NCBI GenBank assembly: GCA_050122535.1
Contig: JASFIT010000035.1
Coordinates: forward strand, 1 to 19,054
DNA from: JASFEQ01 sp050122535
GTDB taxonomy: Bacteria > Desulfobacterota > DSM-4660 > Desulfatiglandales > HGW-15
DNA: 19,054 bases
Reading direction: 5' to 3'
Under the pieces are notes generated by a model. The model saw nothing but the letters and a program-made list of their open reading frames with translations, did not search any database and had not been told where the DNA came from. Made by a program: the position numbers and the translations under genes. This document shows, in pieces, positions 7,063 to 14,239 of the stretch. Numbering within the stretch: position 1 is the stretch's first letter; each line of letters begins with the position of its first letter.

Positions 7063-7662
7063 ATGAATACCTTGGGGCCTGAAGATTTGACCCTGAAAAA
7101 AGGGAATGCACTTCTCATCGTAGATGTCCAAAACGATTTCCTTCCTGGTGGAAGTCTCGCTGTACACGGTGGCGACAACATCATTACTCCTCTCAATCGA
7201 TACATCGACGCCGCTCAAGTCAAGGGGCTGCCCATTTTTGCCACGCGGGACTGGCATCCGCCTAATCATTGCTCCTTCAAAGAGCATGGAGGACCCTGGC
7301 CTCCTCACTGCATTGTGGATTCAAAGGGTGCTGAGTTTTCCTCTGAATTGAGTCTTCCTACCTCCGCGGTAGTCATTTCCAAAGGGATAGAAGTAGAAAA
7401 AGATGCCTATTCAGGGTTTCAGGGAACGGACCTGGATGAAAGACTGCGTTCTGCAGGCATCGACCATCTCTTAATCGGGGGGCTTGCGACCGACTATTGT
7501 GTTCTTAATACGGTCAAGGATGCCGTCAAACAGGGTTATAGGGTGTTATTGCTCCAGGACGCCATTGCGGCCGTCAATGTTCAACCTGAAGATGGGGAAA
7601 AGGCGATAAAAGAGATGACCTCCCTTGGCGCCACCCCCATAACCTTGGAGATGATTACCTGA
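7063..7662 (+). CDS. pncA: Nicotinamidase (isochorismatase-like hydrolase)
   Basis: A 199-residue cysteine hydrolase that should convert nicotinamide to nicotinate plus ammonia in the cytoplasm for NAD salvage. The catalytic triad is visible as Asp21 in VDVQNDF, Lys108 in VISKG and Cys146 in LATDYCV. Metal ligands are likely Asp63 and His65 in RDWHPPNH and His82 in WPPHC. Length and motif order fit PncA better than a generic isochorismatase. It follows the small charged gene closely and precedes the cobUTS group. Nicotinate is the precursor of nicotinate mononucleotide, the CobT co-substrate, so the neighbourhood may be functional, though NAD salvage alone would explain the gene. Confidence 0.88.
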   Translation: MNTLGPEDLTLKKGNALLIVDVQNDFLPGGSLAVHGGDNIITPLNRYIDAAQVKGLPIFATRDWHPPNHCSFKEHGGPWPPHCIVDSKGAEFSSELSLPTSAVVISKGIEVEKDAYSGFQGTDLDERLRSAGIDHLLIGGLATDYCVLNTVKDAVKQGYRVLLLQDAIAAVNVQPEDGEKAIKEMTSLGATPITLEMIT

Positions 7663-7717
7663 TTGGATCGGCAGTTCCTCACCTCTCGAAAACAACTGTG
7701 TTTACTCACCTTTTCCC

Positions 7718-7790
7718 TTGACTTCAATCCCATTTTTCTTTACGAAAAGCCCATTGGTTCAGGTGATTTCCTCAAGCCTAACAGGGATGT
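7718..7790 (+). promoter_or_regulatory. Relic of a cobalamin riboswitch leader (promoter plus first aptamer segment)
   Basis: TTGACT (7718-7723), a 17-bp spacer and TACGAA (7741-7746) are followed 10 bp later by GTTCAGGTG (7757-7765), AGCCTAA (7775-7781) and AGGGA (7783-7787). The intact riboswitch upstream of btuB has the same order: TTGACT, 17 bp, TAAAAA, 11 bp, GTTCAGGTG, 9 bp, AGCCTAA and AGGGA. Here the terminator hairpin begins at once, and the conserved GCCACTG and GGGAAGGC segments and the 3' strand of P1 are missing. The element therefore cannot form the B12-binding core. It lies upstream of cobU and was probably once its riboswitch. Confidence 0.6.
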
Positions 7791-7825
7791 CCCCGGATCG
7801 GGTCAAGAATCGGTTCGGGGTTTTT
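7791..7825 (+). terminator. Intrinsic terminator upstream of cobU
   Basis: CCCCGGATCG (7791-7800) pairs fully, with two G-U pairs, with CGGTTCGGGG (7811-7820). The stem is followed by TTTTT (7821-7825). It is closely similar to the riboswitch terminator at 11014-11047. It can end pncA transcription and would also stop transcripts from the promoter at 7718. Confidence 0.75.
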
Positions 7826-7872
7826 CTTAATCCCCCGCGCTGCCTTCCCCCCAGGAGGCTGTGCTCTAATTC

Positions 7873-7999
7873 GTCATCCCCCGCCAAAAGCGGCGGGGTA
7901 TCCAGAATGATTTGATTGTCCGCCACTTCCCTGGATTCCGGGTCTCGCCCCACAAGCCTGCCCTGTGCTCGATACGGGGTTGGGCTGGCCCGGAATGAC
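7873..7999. repeat. REP-like interspersed element with GTCAT/ATGAC ends
   Basis: About 127 bp bounded by inverted ends GTCATCCCCC and CCCGGAATGAC, with an inner CCCCGCC...GGCGGGG hairpin and inward repeats of TATCCAG and CTGGATT. The layout resembles the GTCATTCC...GGAATGAC repeats seen many times in deltaproteobacterial genomes; that comparison is from memory. It is non-coding and sits between the terminator and cobU. Confidence 0.6.
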
Positions 8000-8061
8000 A
8001 GCTTTTTCGAAATGCGACAAAATCTCTCAAGGGAGAAGTTGGGGTTGGAAGGTACCTTACT

Positions 8062-8592
8062 GTGAAACAGATCATTTTTGTAACCGGTGGCTGTCGAAGT
8101 GGAAAAAGCCGCTTTGCCCTCGAGTATGCAAACAAGCATTTTAAGAGTAAGATTTTTTTAGCCACCGCTCCTGCTCTCGACGATGAAATGAAGAAGAGGA
8201 TCAAGGCCCATCAGGAGGCCCGAGGTCCTGAATGGGCGGCCATGGAAGAACAGAAAGAGATTGCAAAAGCGGTGGCCTCTGTAGAAGCTAAATACGAGGT
8301 CATACTCCTCGATTGTATGACCCTCTGGCTCAGCAATCTCATCATGGCAGGCGAACCAGAAAGCCAGATCTTTTCCAGAACAGAGGCTTTTATAGAAGCC
8401 ATCCGGAAGATTCCGCAATCCGTAATCATCGTGTCCAACGAGGTGGGTTATGGGATCGTCCCCGTAAACGACATAGCCAGGCAGTTTCGTGACATCATGG
8501 GTACGGTAAATCAAAGACTGGCCGCTTGCGCAGATGTTGTCGTATGGACTGTTGCAGGATTGCCGCAGGTTCTTAAGGGGAAATTACGGTAG
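8062..8592 (+). CDS. cobU: Adenosylcobinamide kinase / adenosylcobinamide-phosphate guanylyltransferase
   Basis: A 176-residue cytoplasmic enzyme that phosphorylates adenosylcobinamide and then attaches GMP to give AdoCbi-GDP, the activated intermediate for nucleotide-loop assembly. The P-loop GGCRSGKS is at 9-16, a RIKAHQEARGPEW segment near 46-58 carries the likely guanylylated histidine, and VSNEVGYGIVP is a CobU/CobP signature. Start is GTG at 8062 with GGAAGG about 10 nt upstream. Length is normal for CobU. The stop codon overlaps the first bases of a 143-bp foldback element that separates it from cobT. It forms a functional set with cobT and cobS. Confidence 0.92.
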   Translation: MKQIIFVTGGCRSGKSRFALEYANKHFKSKIFLATAPALDDEMKKRIKAHQEARGPEWAAMEEQKEIAKAVASVEAKYEVILLDCMTLWLSNLIMAGEPESQIFSRTEAFIEAIRKIPQSVIIVSNEVGYGIVPVNDIARQFRDIMGTVNQRLAACADVVVWTVAGLPQVLKGKLR

Positions 8593-8733
8593 TTTCCAAC
8601 CAGAAATGGCCCTCTTTCCCCTGAGCTTCGTTCTCCGCGGGTCTCTGCCTGCGACGTACTAAATGTACGCCTCGGCAAAAACCCTTGTGCGGTTTTGCTC
8701 AGACAAAAGATTGCTCATTTCGGGGTGGAAACT
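8591..8733. repeat. 143-bp foldback (MITE-like) element between cobU and cobT
   Basis: Terminal inverted repeats of 21 bp (8591-8611 and 8713-8733) match at 17 positions and start AGTTTCCA. Inside are nested arms: CTGAGC/GCTCAG, TGCC/GGCA and CGTAC-TAAAT-GTACG at the centre. There is no coding capacity. The left end begins within the cobU stop codon. No clear target duplication is visible. It could move as a non-autonomous element or work as an RNA structure between the genes. Confidence 0.55.
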
Positions 8734-8883
8734 GATTGATCTTCAGGGAATCTGGACGCAAATGTTGATAGACATTGGATTATGTGTTCTGGGCGTTTAA
8801 CCTATTCCGGGGTAATATCATAGACTTTGTGAGACAAACGAATGAGAAAACATGATGTATGAATGGAATGGAGATGATATACC

Positions 8884-9948
8884 ATGAACCTATCGGAAAT
8901 CATTTCAGGCATTGAAGGGGTGGACCAGACGTTTACAGAAAAGGCGAGAGAGCGCACAAGCCAATTGGTCATGCCCCTAAGGGCATTGGGAGAACTTCAC
9001 AACATCGGGGAACGGCTTTGCGGGATTAATAGAACACTAACCCCTTCGGTGAAAAAAAAGGCCTTCCTGGTCATGGCCGGTGACCATGGTATCACGGCAT
9101 CGGGTGTAAGCGCTTATCCGCAGGACGTCACCGGAGAGATGGTGAAAACCTTCCTAAGGGGGGGAGCAGGGATCAATGTCCTATCCCGCCAACTGGAGGC
9201 CAGCGTTCTCGTCATGGATGTGGGCATCATCCCTGATCTGCCGCCCCAAGACTCTGAAGAAGGCCGCTTGATCGTTAGCAAGGTGGCCAAAGGGACCCAT
9301 GATTTCACCAAGGGACCCGCCATGACCAGAGGTGAAGCAGAGACTGTCATTCTAAAAGGCTTTGACGCCGCAAAAGGGCTTTTCGACAGAGGCGTGGACC
9401 TACTTGGCACGGGTGATATGGGAATCGGAAACACCTCGCCATCCAGTGCCATTGGCGCTGTATTCACGGGACAGCCAGTGGAAGAAATGACGGGCCGAGG
9501 CGCAGGGGTTGATGATGAAGGGCTTAAGAGAAAGTCTGAGATGATAAAAAGGGGGATAGAGGTAAATGATCCCAAACCAGCTGATCCCCTCGATGTCCTT
9601 GCCAAGGTAGGCGGTTTCGAAATAGGGGCTATCGCAGGGGCCGTTCTTGCAGGCGCCTTCTCTAAAAGGCCCGTGGTCATCGATGGCTTTATCTCAGGAG
9701 CAGGTGCACTTATCGCCCATGGCCTCTGTCCCAGGGTCACCGACTACCTTTTTGCGGGTCATCAGTCAGAAGAACCGGGTCATAAGATCATGCTTGACCA
9801 TATGGGACTCGAGCCTATTCTCAATCTGGGCATGCGCCTGGGGGAAGGCACTGGGGCTGCCCTGGCCATGCACATTATCGACGCCGCAGCACGCGTCATC
9901 AAAGAAGTATTGACCTTTGAACAAGCTGGCGTCAGCGGGAAAATATGA
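8884..9948 (+). CDS. cobT: Nicotinate-nucleotide--dimethylbenzimidazole phosphoribosyltransferase
   Basis: A 354-residue enzyme that transfers phosphoribose from nicotinate mononucleotide to the lower-ligand base, making the alpha-ribazole phosphate used by CobS. Visible signatures are AGDHGITASGVSAYP near residue 66, GGAGIN near 98, GTGDMGIGNTS near 177 and LGEGTG, whose glutamate (about residue 321) corresponds to the catalytic Glu of CobT. Length is typical. The last four bases overlap the cobS start as ATGA, indicating coupled translation. A purine-rich GGAG about 12 nt before the ATG is the only ribosome binding candidate. Confidence 0.95.
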   Translation: MNLSEIISGIEGVDQTFTEKARERTSQLVMPLRALGELHNIGERLCGINRTLTPSVKKKAFLVMAGDHGITASGVSAYPQDVTGEMVKTFLRGGAGINVLSRQLEASVLVMDVGIIPDLPPQDSEEGRLIVSKVAKGTHDFTKGPAMTRGEAETVILKGFDAAKGLFDRGVDLLGTGDMGIGNTSPSSAIGAVFTGQPVEEMTGRGAGVDDEGLKRKSEMIKRGIEVNDPKPADPLDVLAKVGGFEIGAIAGAVLAGAFSKRPVVIDGFISGAGALIAHGLCPRVTDYLFAGHQSEEPGHKIMLDHMGLEPILNLGMRLGEGTGAALAMHIIDAAARVIKEVLTFEQAGVSGKI

Positions 9949-10679
9949 AGCACCTCATTTCAGCCTTCCAATTTCTGACCATCCTGCCCCTTGGCAAACC
10001 CCAAGAACTTGACGCCTCAAAAACAACACCCTGTTTTCCCATTGTGGGCCTGGGCATCGGACTGATACTCATGCTCTCTGATTACCTATTCTTAGAGCTG
10101 TGGCCCGTGAGCGTTGCATCCTTACTCGAAATCCTGCTTCTTGCGATTTTATCTGGTGGGCTCCACCTGGACGGATTGGGGGATACAGCAGATGGCCTTT
10201 TCAGCCATAAATCACCCGAGCGGATTTTGGCCATCATGAGGGACAGCCGCATCGGTGCCATGGGGCTGTTGGCCATTCTCTTTGTCCTGGCCATCAAATG
10301 GGTGAGTCTCCAGGGTGTGGCGGAACATCGGGGCCTATATCTTCTCATCATACCCGCCTATTCCAGAGGGGCCATGATGTTTGGGATCAAGTTCCTGAGC
10401 TATGGCAGGCCAGAAGGCGGGGTGGGTACCGATTTCTTCTCTCGCAAACCGCCCACTGTTGCGTTAACCTCCATTTTGCTCCCCGCATTCATTTCTTTGT
10501 GGCTTGGATATCCCGCAATCTGGGTAAACGGTCTCTTCATTCTTGTGACTGCCCTCGTTTTACTCTATTTCAAGAGGAGGCTGGGTTGCATGACGGGAGA
10601 CATGTTGGGGGCCATGGCCGAGGTTGAGGAGGCCTGCCTCTTTCTTGTTGCATGCACTTCATTTCCAATTTTTTCTTGA
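9945..10679 (+). CDS. cobS: Adenosylcobinamide-GDP ribazoletransferase (cobalamin synthase)
   Basis: A 244-residue multi-span inner-membrane enzyme that joins AdoCbi-GDP and alpha-ribazole (phosphate) to complete adenosylcobalamin (phosphate). The metal-binding motif DGLGDTADG is at 76-84, preceded by GGLHL, and RDSRIGAMG at 99-107 is equally typical of CobS. Start overlaps the cobT stop. Its own stop codon overlaps the -35 box of the next promoter. The phosphatase that completes the pathway (CobC) and the corrin-ring genes are not in this window, so the gene set fits salvage of imported corrinoids or completion of a ring made elsewhere. Confidence 0.94.
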   Translation: MKHLISAFQFLTILPLGKPQELDASKTTPCFPIVGLGIGLILMLSDYLFLELWPVSVASLLEILLLAILSGGLHLDGLGDTADGLFSHKSPERILAIMRDSRIGAMGLLAILFVLAIKWVSLQGVAEHRGLYLLIIPAYSRGAMMFGIKFLSYGRPEGGVGTDFFSRKPPTVALTSILLPAFISLWLGYPAIWVNGLFILVTALVLLYFKRRLGCMTGDMLGAMAEVEEACLFLVACTSFPIFS

Positions 10680-10704
10680 CTTTATCTGCATTCTTCCATA
10701 AAAA
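10676..10704 (+). promoter_or_regulatory. Promoter of the riboswitch-controlled uptake operon
   Basis: TTGACT (10676-10681, overlapping the cobS stop), a 17-bp spacer and TAAAAA (10699-10704). The predicted start near 10711 is just ahead of the first paired bases of the riboswitch at 10716. Confidence 0.5.
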
Positions 10705-10715
10705 AACTGAATAGA

Positions 10716-10949
10716 GTTCAGGTGCTCGCTATGAGCCTAATAGGGAACCCCGTAGAATCGGGGACGGGCCCGCCGCTGTAACCGGGGACGAACACCGCAC
10801 AATGCCACTGGAAACGCTTACGGCTTTTGTCATTGGAATAAACAAATGACCAATGACGAGTGACTAATGACCCCCGATGTGCTCTTCACATCGGGTCTGG
10901 GAAGGCGCGGTTAGTAGGATGATCTGGGAGTCAGAAGACCTGCCTGAAC
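10716..10949 (+). ncRNA. Cobalamin riboswitch (AdoCbl type)
   Basis: The conserved blocks appear in order: GTTCAGGTGC, GCCTAATAGGGAA, GCCGCTGTAACCGGGGACG, GCCACTG, GGGAAGGCGCGG and AGTCAGAAGACCTGCC. GTTCAGG (10716-10722) pairs with CCTGAAC (10943-10949) to close the P1 stem. The aptamer senses cobalamin and controls the following uptake operon. Between GCCACTG and GGGAAGGC a long peripheral arm contains a GTCATTGG/CCAATGAC repeat and a perfect 9-bp hairpin CCCGATGTG/CACATCGGG (10873-10895). Downstream lie a small hairpin AACCTC/GAGGTT (10961-10980) and then the terminator, so control by premature termination is likely. Confidence 0.95.
10829..10872. repeat. TGAC/GTCATTGG micro-repeat inside the riboswitch arm
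   Basis: GTCATTGG (10829-10836) is inverted as CCAATGAC (10850-10857) and followed by further TGAC-spaced words (AATGAC, GTGAC, AATGACC). The same word set occurs at 14201-14239 in front of btuC. It lies between the conserved aptamer blocks and not within them. Confidence 0.6.
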
Positions 10950-11013
10950 AAAAGGTGATTAACCTCCGCGGACAGAGGTTGCCTTACAGATCTTGAGGAT
11001 AAAAAAGGGAAAT

Positions 11014-11047
11014 CCCCGGATCGAGTCGAAATCGGTCCGGGGTTTTT
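11014..11047 (+). terminator. Riboswitch expression-platform terminator
   Basis: CCCCGGATCG (11014-11023) pairs with CGGTCCGGGG (11033-11042) with one T-G pair, followed by TTTTT (11043-11047). It lies 64 bp past the aptamer and 54 bp before the btuB start, the position expected for ligand-controlled termination. Confidence 0.85.
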
Positions 11048-11101
11048 ATTTTCAGGGCCCGGACCCAGCCTCTCACCATTTTTTCGATTAAGGAGGTAGA
11101 G

Positions 11102-13141
11102 ATGAAGGCACTATATTTCCTCGTGTTTTTGGTCCTGGGTCTTTTCATTTTATCAGGTTTCTCTGAGGCGGCGGATGAGCCCGCCACAAAAACAGAGGAA
11201 CCGGAGCCCGTGATGATGAAAGAGGTGGTGGTCACTGGGACAAGAATCGAAGAGCGCATAGAAAGAATACCTGCAAGTATCAGCGTCATCGATGAACAGG
11301 ATATCAAGAACTCTAATGCGAGAAACGTTGCCGAGAGTCTCCGCTCCGAACAGGGAATCGTCGTGAGAGACCTGCTCGGCAATGGGAAAACGGCACAGGT
11401 AGACCTTCGAGGGTTCGGAGAGACTGGACCCTATAACAATCTCGTCCTCGTTGACGGACGACGTGTAAACGAAATTGACCTAAGTGGTGTGGACTGGACC
11501 CAGATTCCCCTAGACCAGGTGGAACGGGTCGAAATCGTACGGGGCACGGGTACTGTCCTTTATGGTGACAACGCTGTGGGCGGTGTGATCAACATCATCA
11601 CTAAAGTGCCCTCCGAGGGCTTAACCGTTGCCGCCGGCGGTCTTGTTGGAAGCTACAGCCGCCACAAGGAACGGTTCGGAATCAGGGGAGGAGGTCCAAA
11701 TTATGGCGCCTCCTTGTTTGGCAGCTACGAGTCTACGGATGGATATCGCGAAAACAATGAATTCAGGGCTAAGGATATTGGAGGCAATATTGTATTTGAT
11801 TCCACTGAATACCTCAGTCTCAAGTTAAGTGGATCTTATCACTCGGACGAATATGGCTTGCCCGGCTATCTTACGAAGGAACAACTATCCACCGATCGAA
11901 GAGGCAGTGCGTTCCCCTTGGATAACGCCGAAACACAAGACGGCTATCTCAACCTGGGATCAGATCTGAGATTAGGCAAATTTGGCAATCTGATCGTTGA
12001 TCTCTCCTATAGGGATCGAAACAGTGAAAGCAACTGGGTTAGGTATCTCTGGGCCGAAGACAGGCAAACGGAGACGTGGGGTGTGACACCCCGTCACGTA
12101 CTCGAGAGCGAAATCTTGGGCCGGGCGAACAGACTGATCTTGGGCTTCGATTATTACCGAGCCGACCAGGACGTTAAATCCTTCTTTGGAACTCCACCCA
12201 CTTTGTCCGCCCTGGCTGCTGTGGAGAGGGACTCTTATGGGCTTTATTTCCACGATGACTTTTCTTTGTCCCAAGCCCTTATTCTCTCTCTTGGGGCCAG
12301 GAGGGAGAAGGTCGAATACGACCTCAGCAAGAAAGAATTCGGCCCCTTCGCCCTTGCTCCGCTCGATGAATCCGTCACCGAACGGGAAAACGCTTACATT
12401 GCGGGATTCACTTGGCTGTACACCGATCAGTCCTCCCTGTTTGCGAGAGCCAATCGAAGCTTCCGGTTCCCACTGGCTGACGAACTTGTCGTTTCTGATT
12501 GGCTTGCCGGAGAACTCCGAGTAAACGATCAACTCAAACCTCAGACAGGAGACCACTATGAAGCAGGGGTCCGACATTTCTTCACGCCAAATGTGGAAGG
12601 AAACCTGACTTTATTTTGGGCAGAAATCAAGAACGAGATCTTTCTCAATACAGTGACTTTTACCAATGAAAACCACCCTGAAACGCTTCATCGGGGGTTG
12701 GAAATCGGGGCGCGGGCGACATTCTTGGAGAAACTCACCTTATTGGGCAACTACACTAATGAGAAGGCAACCTTTGAAAAAAGACCCTTCAAAGATAATG
12801 ACATTCCTGCTGTGCCCAGGCACAAGGCCAATTTGGGACTCAGGATATTCGATGTGCTTCCGGGTCTTGTCTTCTCTGCGGACTACAACTATGTGGGAAG
12901 CAGTTACCTTATCAGTGATCAGGCGAACCAATTTGAGAAGCTTGATAATTACTATACCCTTGACGCCAGGCTTACCTATAACTGGAAATGGCTAAGTGCC
13001 TTTGTTGGTGTGAATAATCTTACAGACCAAGAGTATGTGCCGTACGGTGTGGTCGGTGGCTCTCCGCCGGCGGCCGTTTTCTACCCCGCGCCAGAGAGAA
13101 ATTGGGTTGCGGGACTCAACATTTCTTTCAAAGCCTTGTAA
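11102..13141 (+). CDS. btuB: TonB-dependent outer-membrane cobalamin receptor
   Basis: A 679-residue TonB-dependent receptor. Residues 1-23 form a signal peptide (hydrophobic stretch ending SGFSEA). A TonB-box-like EVVVTGTR starts at residue 41, followed by the plug domain with QVDLRGFGETGP, VLVDGRRVNE and the VERVEIVRGTGTVLYGDNAVGGVINI signature near 130-155. The remainder is a beta-barrel rich in alternating hydrophobic strands. It imports corrinoids into the periplasm using TonB energy. Assignment to B12 rather than iron rests on the riboswitch directly upstream and the BtuFCD genes downstream. A strong AAGGAGG precedes the ATG. The protein ends KAL and not with the usual aromatic residue. 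Confidence 0.9.
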   Translation: MKALYFLVFLVLGLFILSGFSEAADEPATKTEEPEPVMMKEVVVTGTRIEERIERIPASISVIDEQDIKNSNARNVAESLRSEQGIVVRDLLGNGKTAQVDLRGFGETGPYNNLVLVDGRRVNEIDLSGVDWTQIPLDQVERVEIVRGTGTVLYGDNAVGGVINIITKVPSEGLTVAAGGLVGSYSRHKERFGIRGGGPNYGASLFGSYESTDGYRENNEFRAKDIGGNIVFDSTEYLSLKLSGSYHSDEYGLPGYLTKEQLSTDRRGSAFPLDNAETQDGYLNLGSDLRLGKFGNLIVDLSYRDRNSESNWVRYLWAEDRQTETWGVTPRHVLESEILGRANRLILGFDYYRADQDVKSFFGTPPTLSALAAVERDSYGLYFHDDFSLSQALILSLGARREKVEYDLSKKEFGPFALAPLDESVTERENAYIAGFTWLYTDQSSLFARANRSFRFPLADELVVSDWLAGELRVNDQLKPQTGDHYEAGVRHFFTPNVEGNLTLFWAEIKNEIFLNTVTFTNENHPETLHRGLEIGARATFLEKLTLLGNYTNEKATFEKRPFKDNDIPAVPRHKANLGLRIFDVLPGLVFSADYNYVGSSYLISDQANQFEKLDNYYTLDARLTYNWKWLSAFVGVNNLTDQEYVPYGVVGGSPPAAVFYPAPERNWVAGLNISFKAL

Positions 13142-13223
13142 ATACAGCTTGGCACTTTTGCCTCTTGAGCCATTCAAAGACGGGCTTAAGGTTGCATTTT
13201 GGCCTTTCTCAATATTATAAGAG

Positions 13224-14198
13224 ATGGGACTCCTGATAGGTCGAAAAATGATCCACTGTTTTGCAAACTCGAGTATTGTGTTCAAGAGACTTTCTCTTTG
13301 CCGTTTGAGGCGAACATCAGCGGGGTTTATCATCGCCCTGCTCATTATCTTTGGTTGGGTGAGCGCTCCCCTATGCGTTACCTTTAAAGATGCCTTGGGA
13401 AGAGAAGTCACGCTGAAGGCAGAACCACAAAGGATCGTCACCTTGGCTCCAAGTATCACTGAGATCCTCTATTTTTTGGGCCTGGGGGATCGCGTTGTTG
13501 GGGTGACTAAATTCAGCTACTATCCGCAGGAAGCCACGCTTAAACCGAGAGTGGGAAGCTATATCGATCTGAATGTGGAAAAGATCATAAGCCTTTCTCC
13601 TGACCTGGTCATCGGCACGGCAGACGGAAACCAACCAGGCGTTGTGGATCTCTTGGAGCAGGCGGGTATCCCGGTTTTTATCGTTAATCCTCGAAACATA
13701 CGCCAGGCCATAGATACCGTTGCTATCGTGGGTCGATTGTGCGGCGTTCCCAAAAAGGCGAATGCCCTATCCACGCAACTGTCTCAAAGGGTTGACCACA
13801 TCATCGATCACACAGAATCCAAGAGAAAGCCGCTGGTCTTTTTGCAGATAAATCTTAGACCGATTATGACCATTAACAAGGACACCTTTCTTCATGACCT
13901 CATACAATTGGCCGGTGGCCGGAACATGACAGAGAGGGAACCGATTACCTACCCCAGGATTAGCCTGGAGGAGGTGATCAGAAAGAAGCCTGACGTCATC
14001 ATCATCTCTTCCATGGAAAGAGGGGGGAGGTTCGAGGCAGCCCGGTTGGAGTGGTTGAAATGGACATCCATACCTGCCGTGAAAAACGGACGGGTCCACT
14101 TGATTGATTCAGACCTCATAGACCGCCCCTCGCCACGAATCATTGAAGGTCTTGAGGCAATGGCCAGGTTCATCCATCCTGAAGTGAAATGGGAGTAG
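13224..14198 (+). CDS. btuF: Periplasmic cobalamin-binding protein of the ABC importer
   Basis: A 324-residue class III (helical-backbone) binding protein. An arginine-containing N-region and hydrophobic stretch (about residues 33-50) form a signal sequence, with no clear lipobox. The mature part begins TFKDALGREVTL and shows PQRIVTLAPSITEILYFLG near 69-87, typical of BtuF/FhuD-like proteins, then VGSYIDLNVEKIISLSPDLVIG. It should capture corrinoids and deliver them to BtuCD. The start is uncertain: ATG 13224 follows TAAGAG, while ATG 13248 would give a more usual signal peptide length. It lies 82 bp after btuB in the same operon. Siderophore or heme binding is possible for the family, but the riboswitch favours cobalamin. 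Confidence 0.87.
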   Translation: MGLLIGRKMIHCFANSSIVFKRLSLCRLRRTSAGFIIALLIIFGWVSAPLCVTFKDALGREVTLKAEPQRIVTLAPSITEILYFLGLGDRVVGVTKFSYYPQEATLKPRVGSYIDLNVEKIISLSPDLVIGTADGNQPGVVDLLEQAGIPVFIVNPRNIRQAIDTVAIVGRLCGVPKKANALSTQLSQRVDHIIDHTESKRKPLVFLQINLRPIMTINKDTFLHDLIQLAGGRNMTEREPITYPRISLEEVIRKKPDVIIISSMERGGRFEAARLEWLKWTSIPAVKNGRVHLIDSDLIDRPSPRIIEGLEAMARFIHPEVKWE

Positions 14199-14200
14199 AT

Positions 14201-14239
14201 GGTCACTGGTCATTGGCAAATGACGAATGACAAATGACC
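14201..14239. repeat. TGAC/GTCATTGG micro-repeat before btuC
   Basis: GGTCACTGGTCATTGG is followed by several AATGAC words and ends in TGACC, so the ends are inverted. It shares GTCATTGG, CAAATGAC and AATGACC with 10829-10872. It occupies the whole space between the btuF stop and the first possible btuC start codons. Confidence 0.6.

Larger units (their letters stand above)
7663..8061. other. Gene-free spacer between pncA and cobU
   Basis: 399 bp without a credible gene. It holds, in order, a promoter-like TTGACT-17-TACGAA (7718-7746), a shortened cobalamin-riboswitch-like leader (7757-7790), an intrinsic terminator (7791-7825), a REP-like element (7873-7999) and the ribosome binding site of cobU. 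Long reading frames on the minus strand here run through the repeat and show no protein family. Confidence 0.7.

Noticed and set aside
7759..8139. Minus-strand reading frame of about 126 codons across the pncA-cobU spacer
   Set aside because: It runs through the REP-like element and into the antisense of cobU, shows no family motif, and the region is explained by the riboswitch relic, the terminator and the repeat.
9114..9740. Minus-strand reading frame of 208 codons rich in Pro, Ser and Thr
   Set aside because: Antisense to cobT, which has clear catalytic motifs; the composition is that of a shadow frame.
11972..12577. Minus-strand reading frame of 201 codons
   Set aside because: Antisense to the btuB barrel region; no ribosome site or protein family, so a shadow of a real gene.
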